DNA from: CAZDQL01 sp964507325
Lineage (GTDB): Bacteria > Planctomycetota > UBA1135 > GCA-002686595
DNA: 64,000 nt
Assembly: GCA_964507325.1 (NCBI GenBank)
Contig: CAZDQL010000018.1
Location: 18,214-82,213, forward strand
Direction: 5' to 3'
Translations under genes and position numbers: made by a program
Shown: positions 43,042 through 52,240 of the stretch, in pieces
Numbering within the stretch: position 1 is the first letter of the stretch
Layout of the letters: each line of letters begins with the position of its first letter
The notes under the pieces: model-generated
Told to the model about the DNA's origin: nothing
Database searches by the model: none
The model's input: only the letters and a program-made list of their open reading frames with translations

Positions 43042-44532
43042 ATGGGGGGCATGAGACTGGCGGTCGTCCTCCTTCCTCTTCTGCTCCTCACCTCCCCGGC
43101 GACCGGGGACGAGCTGCGGGACCTGCGCAAGGCCTTCCGTCCGACCAAGGATCCGGAGCAGGCGTACCCCGCCCGACTCGCCGCGCTGGAGGGGGTCGCG
43201 TCCCTGGACTTCGAGCGGCTCGCGACGGCGCTCCTCGACGCGGCGCGCCAGATCGAGCGCGAGGCGGTGCCCCTGGAGGAGAACCGCCTGACCTTCCTGG
43301 CGAGAGGGGGGGGAAAGCCGGCCCACCGCTTCCGTCGCGACCTCGATCCCCTGCACGAGCTCCTCGATCGCATCGATCAGAAGCTGGCCACCCTCACCGA
43401 TCCCGAAGCGGTGGAGGCGCTCGTCTCCCGGGCGCTCGAGGATCGGAAGCTGCCGCTCACCACCCGGCTGGGAGCCGCCGGCCGCGCTGCGCGGCTCACC
43501 CCCGAGGCCGCGGCCGAGCTCGTCGAGGGGCTCGCGAAGCCGCGCAAGTCGCCGGAGGACGTCCTGGTCGTCCTCGCGAGCGCGCAGGCGCTCGGGGCCC
43601 GAGCGGCGGAGCTGGGTCCGGCGCTGGTGCGCTACCTCGAACATCGCGAGGCGGTCGTGTGCCTCGCCGCCGCCCGCGCCCTCGCGGAGTGCGCGTCCCC
43701 CGCGGCGATCGAGCCGCTGATCGACCGTCTGGCGGCGGAGCCTCCCGGGCGGGCCCGGGGGCAGTACGGTGCGGCGCTCCAGCGGCTCACCGGCGTGCAG
43801 ATCGGAGCCTCCCCCGGATCGTGGAGGGACTGGCTCGAGCAGGAGGGCGGTCCGTACCTGCGCGGGGAGAAGCCCCTGAGCCGGGGGAAGATCGTTCCCC
43901 CCAGGCGCCGCTTCGCGGGCAACACGTACCACGGGATCGCGCTGGACGGGGAGGCGATCCTCTTCGTCCTCGATCGCTCGAAGAGCATGCACAAGCGCAT
44001 GGCGGCGCGGAACGACCCCCAAGGGGGGGACGAGACGCGCTTGCAGCGCGCCCAGGACGAGCTGATCCGCACCCTCGGGCGACTCGATCCCTCGCGGCGC
44101 TTCAACGTCATCACCTTCGCGGCGACCTGCAAGCGCTTCGAGGGCGAGATGGTGCCCGCGACCCCCGAGAACGTGGACGCGGCCCAGGAGTGGGTGCGCG
44201 AGATCGAGCTGCAGCTGCAGACCCACGTCTACGACGCGCTGCACCTCGGCTTCCACATCGCGGGTCGGGGCGCGCAGGACGTCTTCTACCCCGCCTCCGT
44301 CGACACGCTCTTTCTCTTGACCGATGGGCAGCCGATCGTGGCGGGCAAGGCGGACTCGAAACCGCGCATCCTCGCCGACACCGAGCGCTGGAACCTCCTG
44401 GACCAGGTGCGCATCAACGTGATCGGGCTCGGGGACAACCTGCCCCGGCGCTTCCTACGGGATCTGGCGATCCAGAACGGCGGGGAGTTCGTGCACGAGA
44501 AGAGCGAGGACCAGGGGGGCGGGAGGCCCTGA
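43042..44532 (+). CDS. Exported HEAT-repeat / von Willebrand factor A protein
   Basis: A 496-residue protein with a signal peptide (LAVVLLPLLLLTSPATG). Residues ~90-260 are HEAT-like helices (EALVSRALEDRKL, YLEHREAVVCLAAARALAE). Residues ~300-490 form a VWA domain with an intact metal-dependent adhesion site: D311-R-S313-K-S315 (LFVLDRSKSMHK), a Thr in ITFAATCK and LLTDGQPIV. Such proteins bind partners extracellularly in planctomycetes, but the partner is unknown. ATG 43051 is an alternative start with a G-rich sequence before it. It overlaps no neighbour and converges on the GH127 gene nine bases away. Confidence 0.82.
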   Translation: MGGMRLAVVLLPLLLLTSPATGDELRDLRKAFRPTKDPEQAYPARLAALEGVASLDFERLATALLDAARQIEREAVPLEENRLTFLARGGGKPAHRFRRDLDPLHELLDRIDQKLATLTDPEAVEALVSRALEDRKLPLTTRLGAAGRAARLTPEAAAELVEGLAKPRKSPEDVLVVLASAQALGARAAELGPALVRYLEHREAVVCLAAARALAECASPAAIEPLIDRLAAEPPGRARGQYGAALQRLTGVQIGASPGSWRDWLEQEGGPYLRGEKPLSRGKIVPPRRRFAGNTYHGIALDGEAILFVLDRSKSMHKRMAARNDPQGGDETRLQRAQDELIRTLGRLDPSRRFNVITFAATCKRFEGEMVPATPENVDAAQEWVREIELQLQTHVYDALHLGFHIAGRGAQDVFYPASVDTLFLLTDGQPIVAGKADSKPRILADTERWNLLDQVRINVIGLGDNLPRRFLRDLAIQNGGEFVHEKSEDQGGGRP

Positions 44533-44541
44533 GGTCGCCGC

Positions 44542-47214
44542 TCACTCCTCGCGGATCCAGACGATCGAGCGACCGCCGCGGTTGTTGCGGGCGTAGTTGG
44601 GGATCGCCAGCAGCGGGGAGCCGTCGCGGAACTCGCCCCGGATCGCGATCACGCCGCCCAGGAGGTCGGGGAGCCACTCCGCCTTCAGCTCCGCGTCGGG
44701 GGCGAGCAGCGAGTCGACGTCCTGGTCCACCTCCTCGATGTTGAAGACGAGCGGGCCGTAGCGCAGCGCCACGCGACCGTGGTCCGCCTCCACCGCCTCG
44801 ATGGCGTGGACCTTCTGCACCGCCAACGGCAGGCGCAGCTCGACCCGGTCCCCGGGCCGCCACTCGCGGTCGATCACCGCGTAGGAGTTCTGCGCGTCCG
44901 TCGTGTGGGGCTTCCCGTTGACCCGCAACGCGATCAGCCCGTCCGCCTCCGGAGAGGAGTCGTAGATCTCGCTGACGCTGCGCTGCGGCAGGCGCAGGTG
45001 CAGGGCGAAGCGCTCGGGCTGCTCGGGGTTGACGGTGAGCACGACCGTGTCGCCCCAGGGGTACTCCGTCTCCTGGACCAGCTCGACCCCCGCCACCGTC
45101 GTCCTGCCGCCGACGTAGAGGTTCACGTAGAGGCTCCCGTCCCCAGTGGCGTAGGTCCAGGTCGGCAGGGAGAGCAGTGTGCGCGGGATGTTGCCGACGC
45201 AGCAGGGGCAGCCGTGCCAGTCGTAGCGCCCCTGAGACGTGTCGAGCGCGTTGGTGTAGGTGAAGTTGCGCCCCTCCAGATCGATGTCGGAGAGCACGGC
45301 GTTGTAGAGGGTCTCCTCGAGGAGGTCCGCGTAGCTCCCCTCGCCGAAGGCCAGGTTCATGCGGTGCTGGAAGAAGATCATCCCCGCGCCGGAGCAGGAC
45401 TCGCAGTAGGCGTTGTTGGGCAGGGAATAGTCGCCGCCGAAACCCTCCGCCGACTCGCCGCTGCCCACCCCGCCGGTCACGTAGTACTTGCGGTGGACGA
45501 GGTTGTCCCACAAGGAGTGGGTCGCGGACCGGTAGTCGACGTCCTCCGTCCAGCGCACGACCTCCGCCATGGGGGCGTAGGTGTAGACCGCGCGCACGGC
45601 GTGGCCGACGGCGGTGTACTGCTGGGTGACGGGCAGGTGGGACTGGTGGTACTCGCTACCGAGGCCGTAGTGCGCCTCGGGACCCTCGGCGACGGTGCCG
45701 CGGCAGTCGAGCAGGAACTTGCCCACGGCGGCGTACCTCTGCCCCGCACCGGCACCTTCGACCTCGTCGACGAGGCGCGCGAAGCGGAAGAGCGCGATCT
45801 CCATCCCCTGATGGCCGTCGTACCAGGCCTGCTTGGGAGGCGGGCCGATGTGCGCGTCCCAGCAGTCGGCGAGCCTCTGCGCGGCGTCGTAGAGCCGCCG
45901 GTCCTCGCCCCCGGTGGAGCGGTAGTGGGCGATCGCCGCCTCCAGGAAGTAGCCGGCGACGTAGCCCTCGTGCTCGGTGCGGTAGGCGGCGCTCCAGCGC
46001 TTCGGGACGCGCTCGCCGTCGCGTTCGTTCCCCAGCGTGAAGCGCGTCTGGAAGTAGCCGTCCGGCTCCTGGGCGGCGAGCAGGATCGGGATCCACTCCT
46101 CGAGCTTGTCCCGCATCGCCGCCTGGGCCGCGAGCACCTTCTCGTTCCCCTTGGCGTCGACCCTCTGCGACAGGCACATCGCCTCGATCGTGTTCAGCAC
46201 CCAGGCGTTGGAGAAGGGGTAGCCGATGTGGCGCCCGTGGGGCTTGCCGGCCAGCTTGGCACCCGCCTGGAGGAGGTTGTTGACGCCACCCTGGGCCAGG
46301 TCGGGCTCGTCGCACTTGGCGATGCAGTGCGGGATCCAGTTCACGATCAGGCTGCGGATGCGCGGCTCCCAAAAGGTGCTGTCGAGTCGGTAGGGGCCGG
46401 TCGGGACCGGATCCAAGGCGACGATCGGCTGCGCCGGTCGGACCTGCACCGCCAGCGTGTCCCCGGAGGAGAGCTCGCCGGCGCGCGCCTCGAGCCGCAG
46501 CTCGTACCTACCCGGCCTCGAGAAGGTGGCCGTGGTGTCGAGCGCCGCCCTGTCCGCGAAGGTGACCTCGCCCGGACCCGCGGCCTTGCTCCAGGTCGTG
46601 CCCTCTTCGACCCCCGACCTTCCGGTGCCCCGAACGCGTCCGTGCAGCCAGGTGCGCCCCCCCTCGACCACCAGGCGATCCGGTCCCGCGAACACGAGCG
46701 GCGGGAACTCCGGCGAGCCCCCCGCGTCGAGGACGCGCCACTCGATCACCCCCGTCGAGAACTCGCCGTCCCCGTCGATCTCCAGGCGCAGCCGGGTCGT
46801 CGTGAGCGGCTCGAAGTCGAGGGCGTTGAAGGTGTCCGCCTCGAAGGCCAGCTCCCCCTCCGCGCGCACCTCCACCCACTGCGCCCCGTCCCAGGCCAAG
46901 AGCCGCGCCCCCGCCGGCGCGTGCAGACCGCGCCCATCGATGTACCAGTAGACCTCCACTCGGTCGACGTGCACGGGTAGAGCCCACTCGTACTGCAACC
47001 ACTGCGTGCCCCGCCGCGGCCAGTTCCCGTAGGCACCCTGGGAGTTGTCGCTCGAACGGGTCGGCAGCAGACCGTCGTTCACCGCCTCCAGCGTCTCGTG
47101 CCCGGAGACGTAGGAGGTGGAGGGCGTCGCCGCGATGGCGAGGTTGGCGGGTTCGGCGGGAGGGTCCTGGGGGGTGGTCAGCCCGAGAAGGGCGCCGAGG
47201 AAGATGGGGATCAT
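44542..47214 (-). CDS. Glycoside hydrolase family 127 beta-L-arabinofuranosidase with N-terminal accessory domain
   Basis: An 890-residue secreted enzyme. Residues ~20-280 form accessory beta domains (a discoidin/CBM-like part, VDRVEVYWYIDG, then an Ig-like part). The GH127 toroid follows (YRLDSTFWEPRIRSLIVNW onward). The zinc/cysteine site known from bifidobacterial HypBA1 is intact: E605 and C607 in AYCESCSGAG, and C671 (predicted nucleophile) and C672 in GCPCCVGNIPR. It should split beta-linked arabinofuranose, as found in hydroxyproline-rich plant glycoproteins and some pectins. Together with GH51 and the YtfQRT-YjfF importer it forms a plausible arabinofuranose unit. Confidence 0.92.
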   Translation of the reverse strand: MIPIFLGALLGLTTPQDPPAEPANLAIAATPSTSYVSGHETLEAVNDGLLPTRSSDNSQGAYGNWPRRGTQWLQYEWALPVHVDRVEVYWYIDGRGLHAPAGARLLAWDGAQWVEVRAEGELAFEADTFNALDFEPLTTTRLRLEIDGDGEFSTGVIEWRVLDAGGSPEFPPLVFAGPDRLVVEGGRTWLHGRVRGTGRSGVEEGTTWSKAAGPGEVTFADRAALDTTATFSRPGRYELRLEARAGELSSGDTLAVQVRPAQPIVALDPVPTGPYRLDSTFWEPRIRSLIVNWIPHCIAKCDEPDLAQGGVNNLLQAGAKLAGKPHGRHIGYPFSNAWVLNTIEAMCLSQRVDAKGNEKVLAAQAAMRDKLEEWIPILLAAQEPDGYFQTRFTLGNERDGERVPKRWSAAYRTEHEGYVAGYFLEAAIAHYRSTGGEDRRLYDAAQRLADCWDAHIGPPPKQAWYDGHQGMEIALFRFARLVDEVEGAGAGQRYAAVGKFLLDCRGTVAEGPEAHYGLGSEYHQSHLPVTQQYTAVGHAVRAVYTYAPMAEVVRWTEDVDYRSATHSLWDNLVHRKYYVTGGVGSGESAEGFGGDYSLPNNAYCESCSGAGMIFFQHRMNLAFGEGSYADLLEETLYNAVLSDIDLEGRNFTYTNALDTSQGRYDWHGCPCCVGNIPRTLLSLPTWTYATGDGSLYVNLYVGGRTTVAGVELVQETEYPWGDTVVLTVNPEQPERFALHLRLPQRSVSEIYDSSPEADGLIALRVNGKPHTTDAQNSYAVIDREWRPGDRVELRLPLAVQKVHAIEAVEADHGRVALRYGPLVFNIEEVDQDVDSLLAPDAELKAEWLPDLLGGVIAIRGEFRDGSPLLAIPNYARNNRGGRSIVWIREE

Positions 47215-47258
47215 GGGGCCTCACGCCACGCGGGAAGTGGGTTCAGGCGCAGCGGTCC

Positions 47259-48806
47259 CTAGGGAACCACCTGCATCACGACGACGTCGGTGACCTCCTG
47301 CCCGACGAACCCCCCGAGCAGCGCCGCAAAGTGCAGCGTGGAACCGACCAGCGCCGCCGCCATCCCCGGCTCCAGGTCGAGGACCGGATCCGCGCGGCCG
47401 TCGGCGTCGAGGAGGCCGTGGAAGCGCTTCATGCCCGGGCCGTGGCCGCGTCGCGTCCAGTAGTGGAAGGCGCTGGGGTTCAGGGGCAGGTGGACCCCGT
47501 TGGCGAGGTCCTGGCCGGGGACGGTGCCCGCGTCGGTACCGAGCAGGAGGTAGGCTCGTCCCGCCTCCGCCGGGCCGCGGTCGATCAGGAAGGAGAGGGC
47601 GCCGTCCTCGCTCGCGCTCCACTCGCGGTGCGACAGGAAGAGGTCCTCGGGGAGCAGGGTGTGCACCTCCACCGGAGTCACCAGCCGCACGGGGCGCTGG
47701 CCGGGGCGGTCGACGATCACCGCCCAGCTCTCGGGGCCGAGGGCGGCGGTGGCGGTCAGGGGGAAGGTGTAGGTGCCGTTGCCGTGGTCCGTCACGGGCC
47801 CGGGGACGGCTCGCTCGGGGCCGTCGACGAGGCGCTCGAAGCGCAGTTGGTCGCCGCCCACCGTCAGGGGGACGCCGTCGACGTCCACCAGCCGGATGCG
47901 CACCTGGGCCGCACTGCGACGATCCGCGGGCAGGTGATCGCGGTCGACCGCCACCTCGCTCAGGTAGTGGTCCGCCATCCCCGCGAGATTCGCGCGCCAC
48001 GCCTCGTAGCTCTGACGCATGCGCACGACCGGGTCGCTGGCGGAGGCACTTCCCCCCTCGTGCAGGAAGAGGTAGTAGTCGCCGTTGGCGCACCCCGCGG
48101 CACCGGTGCACACGCCGTCCACGTCGCCGGGGCGCGCCAGGACGAAGACCGCCTGGTGGGCGCTCTTCGTGAAACCGGGAGGCGGCGTGCCGCAGCCCAT
48201 GGGATTGCTGCCCCCGCAGGAGCAGCGCCCGTCCCCGCCCATCGCGTAGGCGGCGAGCATGGCCGCCATCACCTTCGTCGACAGGTCACCGGGCGTGTCG
48301 AGCAGGGCCGTCCGGGCATCGTCGACCACCGCCGCACCCGCCAGGGCGTTGCCTTGTATCGCGTAGACCAGGTTGCCCTCTTGACCCGCCACGCCATCGG
48401 CCCACTGGAAGGAATTGGGTGCCAGGCCGCTGCCGGTGAAGGTCAACGGCGCGCCGTTCAGGCCGACGATGCCGAACTGACGCATCGTGGTGTTGTCGGT
48501 CTGATCGATCGCTCGCATGATCTCGGCCGGCGTCTTCCCCTCCTTCAGGCCCTTGAAGATCTTCTTGCGGTTCTTGGCGATGGAGAGGACGAAGGCCTGG
48601 GCCGCGCCCGCGCCCTTGCCCACCACTACCACCGGCACGGAGAGGTCCAGGTCGTGGCCCTCGATGCAGGTGGCGGTCGCCGAGCAGACCTCCCTGGTGG
48701 CGAGGTCCATCACGACGATCGACCAGGTGGCCCGCACCGGGGCGGCGAGGAGCAGTACGGCGGCGAGGGGAAACACCGCCCGGATGAGGGGACTCTTGGG
48801 GAGCAT
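47259..48806 (-). CDS. Secreted DUF1028-family protein (Ntn-hydrolase-like)
   Basis: A 515-residue protein with a signal peptide ending near PVRA. The mature N-terminus would begin TWSIVVMDLATREVC, the hallmark of DUF1028, whose fold resembles N-terminal nucleophile hydrolases; the exposed Thr could be the nucleophile. Further family blocks are QFGIVGLNG, FTGSGLAPNSFQWADG, YAIQGNALAG and MAAMLAAYAMGGDGRCSCGG. Residues ~300-500 form a beta-rich domain (VRIRLVDVDGVPLTVGG) of Ig type. No substrate is known for this family. It precedes the GH127 gene by 44 bases on the same strand. Confidence 0.82.
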   Translation of the reverse strand: MLPKSPLIRAVFPLAAVLLLAAPVRATWSIVVMDLATREVCSATATCIEGHDLDLSVPVVVVGKGAGAAQAFVLSIAKNRKKIFKGLKEGKTPAEIMRAIDQTDNTTMRQFGIVGLNGAPLTFTGSGLAPNSFQWADGVAGQEGNLVYAIQGNALAGAAVVDDARTALLDTPGDLSTKVMAAMLAAYAMGGDGRCSCGGSNPMGCGTPPPGFTKSAHQAVFVLARPGDVDGVCTGAAGCANGDYYLFLHEGGSASASDPVVRMRQSYEAWRANLAGMADHYLSEVAVDRDHLPADRRSAAQVRIRLVDVDGVPLTVGGDQLRFERLVDGPERAVPGPVTDHGNGTYTFPLTATAALGPESWAVIVDRPGQRPVRLVTPVEVHTLLPEDLFLSHREWSASEDGALSFLIDRGPAEAGRAYLLLGTDAGTVPGQDLANGVHLPLNPSAFHYWTRRGHGPGMKRFHGLLDADGRADPVLDLEPGMAAALVGSTLHFAALLGGFVGQEVTDVVVMQVVP

Positions 48807-48892
48807 GGCACGTCCACTCTACCACCCACCCCGATTTCTCGATTCCCCCGCAACGCCCGCGGCGGCCCCGGCAAGGCATCCTGTGAGGACCG

Positions 48893-51433
48893 ATGGCGAA
48901 CCCTCCTCCCACCTGGAATCCGGCCGAGCTCACCGCCCACACCGCGTGGGTGCGGGGGCTGGCCGGGCGGCTCGTGCGCGACGCCGCGCGGGCGGACGAC
49001 CTGGTGCAGGAGACATTGCTGGCGGCCCTCGAACGGCGTCCCGAAACGGGGCGCTCGTTGAAGCCCTGGTTGGCGCGCGTGCTCAGGAACCGCTCCGCGC
49101 TCTCGGCGCGCGGTGAAGCGCGCCGTCGCGAGCGTGAACGGGAGTGCGCTCCTCCCACCGAACCCTCCTCCCCGTCGGGGGAGGAGCTGGCGGAGAAGGC
49201 GGAGGCCCACGCCGATCTGGTGCGCGCCCTGACGAGACTGCGGGAGCCGTACCGCACCGCGCTGCTCCTGCGCTACTTCGAGGGGCTCGAGCCGCGGGCG
49301 ATCGCGCGCCGCCTCGGGCTGCCCTCCTCGACGGTGCGCAGCCACCTGAAGCGCGGGCTCGCAGAGCTGCGCGCCGAGCTGGATCGCCGGCACGGGGGAC
49401 GCAGTCGGGAGTGGGCCCTGGCCCTGATCCCGCTCTGCGTCGATCCGCCCGGAGTGCCTCCGGTGGGGCTGTCTCCCTCCAACCCACTGCACAGGATCAA
49501 GACGATGAACCCCATACACCAACTCGCCATCGGAACGGGATTCGCCCTGCTCGCGGGCACTGCCGTCGTGACGCAACTGGATCTGACAAGCACGGAGGGG
49601 GGTGGAGCGCCGCCGCTCAGCTCCTCCGGCGTCGGCCTCGCCGGCGCCTCGGGGGTCGCGCCTGCAGTCGAGCAGGCGAATGGCGAGCGCGCGGTCGCCC
49701 CGGGCGCGGGACTGGGGGCGCCGAACGCCCCTGATGACCCCTCGGCCGTGACGGGAATCGTGCGCGATCGGGCCAGTGGCGCGGGGATCCCCGAGTACGG
49801 AATCAGACTCGGGGAGCGAGATGGGGCAACTGAGCCCGAGCTGCTCTGGACCGACGCCGAGGGGTGCTTCGAGAGCACGACGAGCTACGCCGCGGGGACC
49901 GAGCTCGCCATCGGTTTCCTCGATCACCCCGAGCTCCTCCACGTCACTCGCACACAACGCCAGGTCCTGCCCATGACCAGGACCGTGAGCACCGGCGTTC
50001 TCTGGGATCCCGAGCAGGCGCCGATCGAGTTGGGCGTGGCAGTGGGGCCGACCTTCCAGCTCGCGATCGAGGCACCCTTCGAGTGGACTACCACGGGGCT
50101 CGTCGCCACCTTGGAGGTGGTGGAGGAGGAGCCCTGGGGCCGACTCCTCACGTCGCATCAACTGCACGGGCCGGTGCGTGAGGGTGCGACCCCCTGGGTA
50201 CGCTTCCCCCGCGCCCATGAGCACCTTCTGCCCCACGACCGTCCCTGGGTCCTCGGGCTCGAAACACCCGACGGACTGTGGGCGGGCCAGGCCCAAGTGG
50301 CCGCCACGGATGGCACTCACCCGGGGGAGGTCGCCATCACGCTCGCTCCCACCGCACAGCTCGTCGTCGAAGTGGAGACCCCTCCGGGTGCAAACGTGCA
50401 CGACCTGGCTACCTTCGCGGAGGCGATCGAGAGCGACCGGCGCTGGATCCTCTGGCCGGCGGCTGGCGCTGCGCTGCCGAGCGGGGGGCAACGACACGAC
50501 TTCACCCTCGGTGCTCTGCCGGCGGGGGCCTACCGGCTGCTGGTGTCCAGCGAGGGTCAGGAGGAGACGGTGGCTACCGTGGACCTGGTGGCGGGGGAGG
50601 TGCACACCGAGCGCGTCACCCTCGCCGCGGGCGCGGGACTCTCCCACGTTCACGGCACCCTGCGGAGCCTCTCGGGAGCGTACGAGGAGCCGATCACACT
50701 GCGCCTCGACAGCCTCGACGGAGGCGCGTCGACCCTGCGCCAACTGAAATGGACCGATGAGGGTGGAGGGTGGATCGCGCCCTTCGCCTTCGACAACCTC
50801 CCGGTTGGCGAGTACCAGCTCGTGATCATCTCCTTCTCCGATCACTTCCGCTGGGACGGTCTGCCCGCGACGATCACCCCACCGATCGACGAGCTGGACC
50901 TCACCTGTCGCGACACCGACCCGGCCGTGACGGTGCGCGCGGCGGTGCGCGCTGGTCAGACCGGCGAATTGCTACCCGGCTCCTTCTTCGAGCTGACCGT
51001 GGAGGGAGGTGCGGTCCCGCAGATGGCCATCGGAGGCGGAGGTACGCGCATCATGGAGGGGGTTCCCCTCGAGGCTCCCCTCCAGTGGTGGGCTGCCGCC
51101 GAGGGCTACGTGCCGTGCTTCGGGGACGAGGAGGCCCTGGTGCCGGGTGAGCCGTACTACCAACTCGAGATCTCCCTCGACGCGGGGTGGGGCGCGCGCA
51201 TCGAGGCGCGCCGCGAAGACACCCGCGCACCGCTCGCCGGCGTCGAGGTGCGACTCGACGGCGTGCTCGCCGGGACCACCGGTGCCGACGGCCTCCTGGA
51301 TCTCGTCGGCACCCAAGCCCCCGATCGGATCGACCTCCACGCCGAGGGGTGGGAGCTCGCCGGTGGCGACTACGATCCCGAGACGGGAGAGCTGACCGGC
51401 TTCGGGCCGATCGCGCGGGTGCGCTTCCGGTAG
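48893..51433 (+). CDS. ECF sigma factor fused to a transmembrane helix and extracellular beta-domains
   Basis: An 846-residue single reading frame. Residues ~12-75 are sigma-70 region 2 (DAARADDLVQETLLAALE) and ~100-165 region 4 (RTALLLRYFEGLEPRAIARRLGLPSSTVRSHLKRG). A single hydrophobic segment follows (IGTGFALLAGTAVVTQ, about 212-227). The last ~600 residues carry beta-sandwich modules of the carboxypeptidase-regulatory type (VTGIVRDRASGAGIPEYGI, GVEVRLDGVLAGTTGADG). This puts the sigma region on the cytosolic face and the sandwiches outside. Internal start M205 exists, so a separate shorter product is possible. Signal-triggered release of the sigma part is an inference. Confidence 0.82.
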   Translation: MANPPPTWNPAELTAHTAWVRGLAGRLVRDAARADDLVQETLLAALERRPETGRSLKPWLARVLRNRSALSARGEARRRERERECAPPTEPSSPSGEELAEKAEAHADLVRALTRLREPYRTALLLRYFEGLEPRAIARRLGLPSSTVRSHLKRGLAELRAELDRRHGGRSREWALALIPLCVDPPGVPPVGLSPSNPLHRIKTMNPIHQLAIGTGFALLAGTAVVTQLDLTSTEGGGAPPLSSSGVGLAGASGVAPAVEQANGERAVAPGAGLGAPNAPDDPSAVTGIVRDRASGAGIPEYGIRLGERDGATEPELLWTDAEGCFESTTSYAAGTELAIGFLDHPELLHVTRTQRQVLPMTRTVSTGVLWDPEQAPIELGVAVGPTFQLAIEAPFEWTTTGLVATLEVVEEEPWGRLLTSHQLHGPVREGATPWVRFPRAHEHLLPHDRPWVLGLETPDGLWAGQAQVAATDGTHPGEVAITLAPTAQLVVEVETPPGANVHDLATFAEAIESDRRWILWPAAGAALPSGGQRHDFTLGALPAGAYRLLVSSEGQEETVATVDLVAGEVHTERVTLAAGAGLSHVHGTLRSLSGAYEEPITLRLDSLDGGASTLRQLKWTDEGGGWIAPFAFDNLPVGEYQLVIISFSDHFRWDGLPATITPPIDELDLTCRDTDPAVTVRAAVRAGQTGELLPGSFFELTVEGGAVPQMAIGGGGTRIMEGVPLEAPLQWWAAAEGYVPCFGDEEALVPGEPYYQLEISLDAGWGARIEARREDTRAPLAGVEVRLDGVLAGTTGADGLLDLVGTQAPDRIDLHAEGWELAGGDYDPETGELTGFGPIARVRFR

Positions 51434-51446
51434 GCGCGGGGGGACC

Positions 51447-52193
51447 TCAGAGGGAAGGCAGCTCGACCCGCAGCGCGCGGTCGACGTCCAGCTCTTGGGG
51501 TTCGACGCGCGCGCGATAGGCCAGGACCTCGACCCCCGCCTCGACCGCCTCCCTCAGGGCGCGGCCGTAGGCGGGGTCGATCGAATCGGCGGGGCCGAAG
51601 CGGGTCGCGTCGCGGCGGCTGACGAAGAAGAACATCAGCGCGCGATGCCCCTCGCGCACCATGTGCGCGAGCTCGCCCAGGTGCTTGCGGCCGCGCTCGG
51701 TCACGGCGTCGGGGAAGAGCGCCCGGCGCCCCTCCACCAGGGTGGTGTTCTTGACCTCGACGTAGCAGCGCTCCCCCGTGGCCTTCGTCAGGAGCAGGTC
51801 GATGCGGCTGCGCTCCCCGTAGGGCACCTCGCGCAGGACGTCGCGGTAGCCGCGCAGGGCTCGGATGCGGCGCGCCGCCACCGCCTCCGCGACCACGCGG
51901 TTGGGGTGCCCGGTGTCCACGTTGACCCAGTGCTCGCCGACCTGGATCGCCTGCCAGGTGTAGCGCAGCTTGCGCGCGGGGTTGTGCGAGTCGCGCAGCC
52001 AGACGGGGCTCCCCGGCTCGAGGCAGCCGAGCAGGCTGCCGGTGTTGGGGCAGTGGGCGGTCAGGAGCGACCCGTCGGGGAGCTCTGCGTCGGCGAGGAA
52101 GCGCTTGTAGCGCCGCAGGAGGCGCCCCTCGGTGGGGGGGTCGGGGAAGTGCACGGGTGGGATCCTACTCGGTATCCAGGCGGGATCCGCCAA
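51447..52193 (-). CDS. sfsA: SfsA family nuclease/regulator
   Basis: A 248-residue cytosolic protein matching SfsA along its whole length: EGRLLRRYKRFLADAEL, HCPNTGSLLGCLEPGSPVWL, GHPNRVVAEAV, VPYGERSRIDLLLT, CYVEVKNTTLV and ALFPDAVTERGRKHL. The E-V-K and D residues form a PD-(D/E)xK nuclease-like site. E. coli SfsA is described as affecting maltose metabolism and binding DNA; its real role is unsettled. The usual SfsA N-terminus begins near FPDPP, so GTG at 52154 may be the true start. It is divergent from the next gene across 47 bases. Confidence 0.93.
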   Translation of the reverse strand: MADPAWIPSRIPPVHFPDPPTEGRLLRRYKRFLADAELPDGSLLTAHCPNTGSLLGCLEPGSPVWLRDSHNPARKLRYTWQAIQVGEHWVNVDTGHPNRVVAEAVAARRIRALRGYRDVLREVPYGERSRIDLLLTKATGERCYVEVKNTTLVEGRRALFPDAVTERGRKHLGELAHMVREGHRALMFFFVSRRDATRFGPADSIDPAYGRALREAVEAGVEVLAYRARVEPQELDVDRALRVELPSL

Positions 52194-52240
52194 GCAGGGA
52201 GGAGGGTCGATGCTCTGGGGATGTCGAGTAGTCTCTTCAC

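Noticed and set aside
48710..50845. 711-codon minus-strand open frame across the ECF fusion gene
   Set aside because: Low-complexity shadow without start context or family motifs; the plus strand has clear sigma regions 2 and 4.
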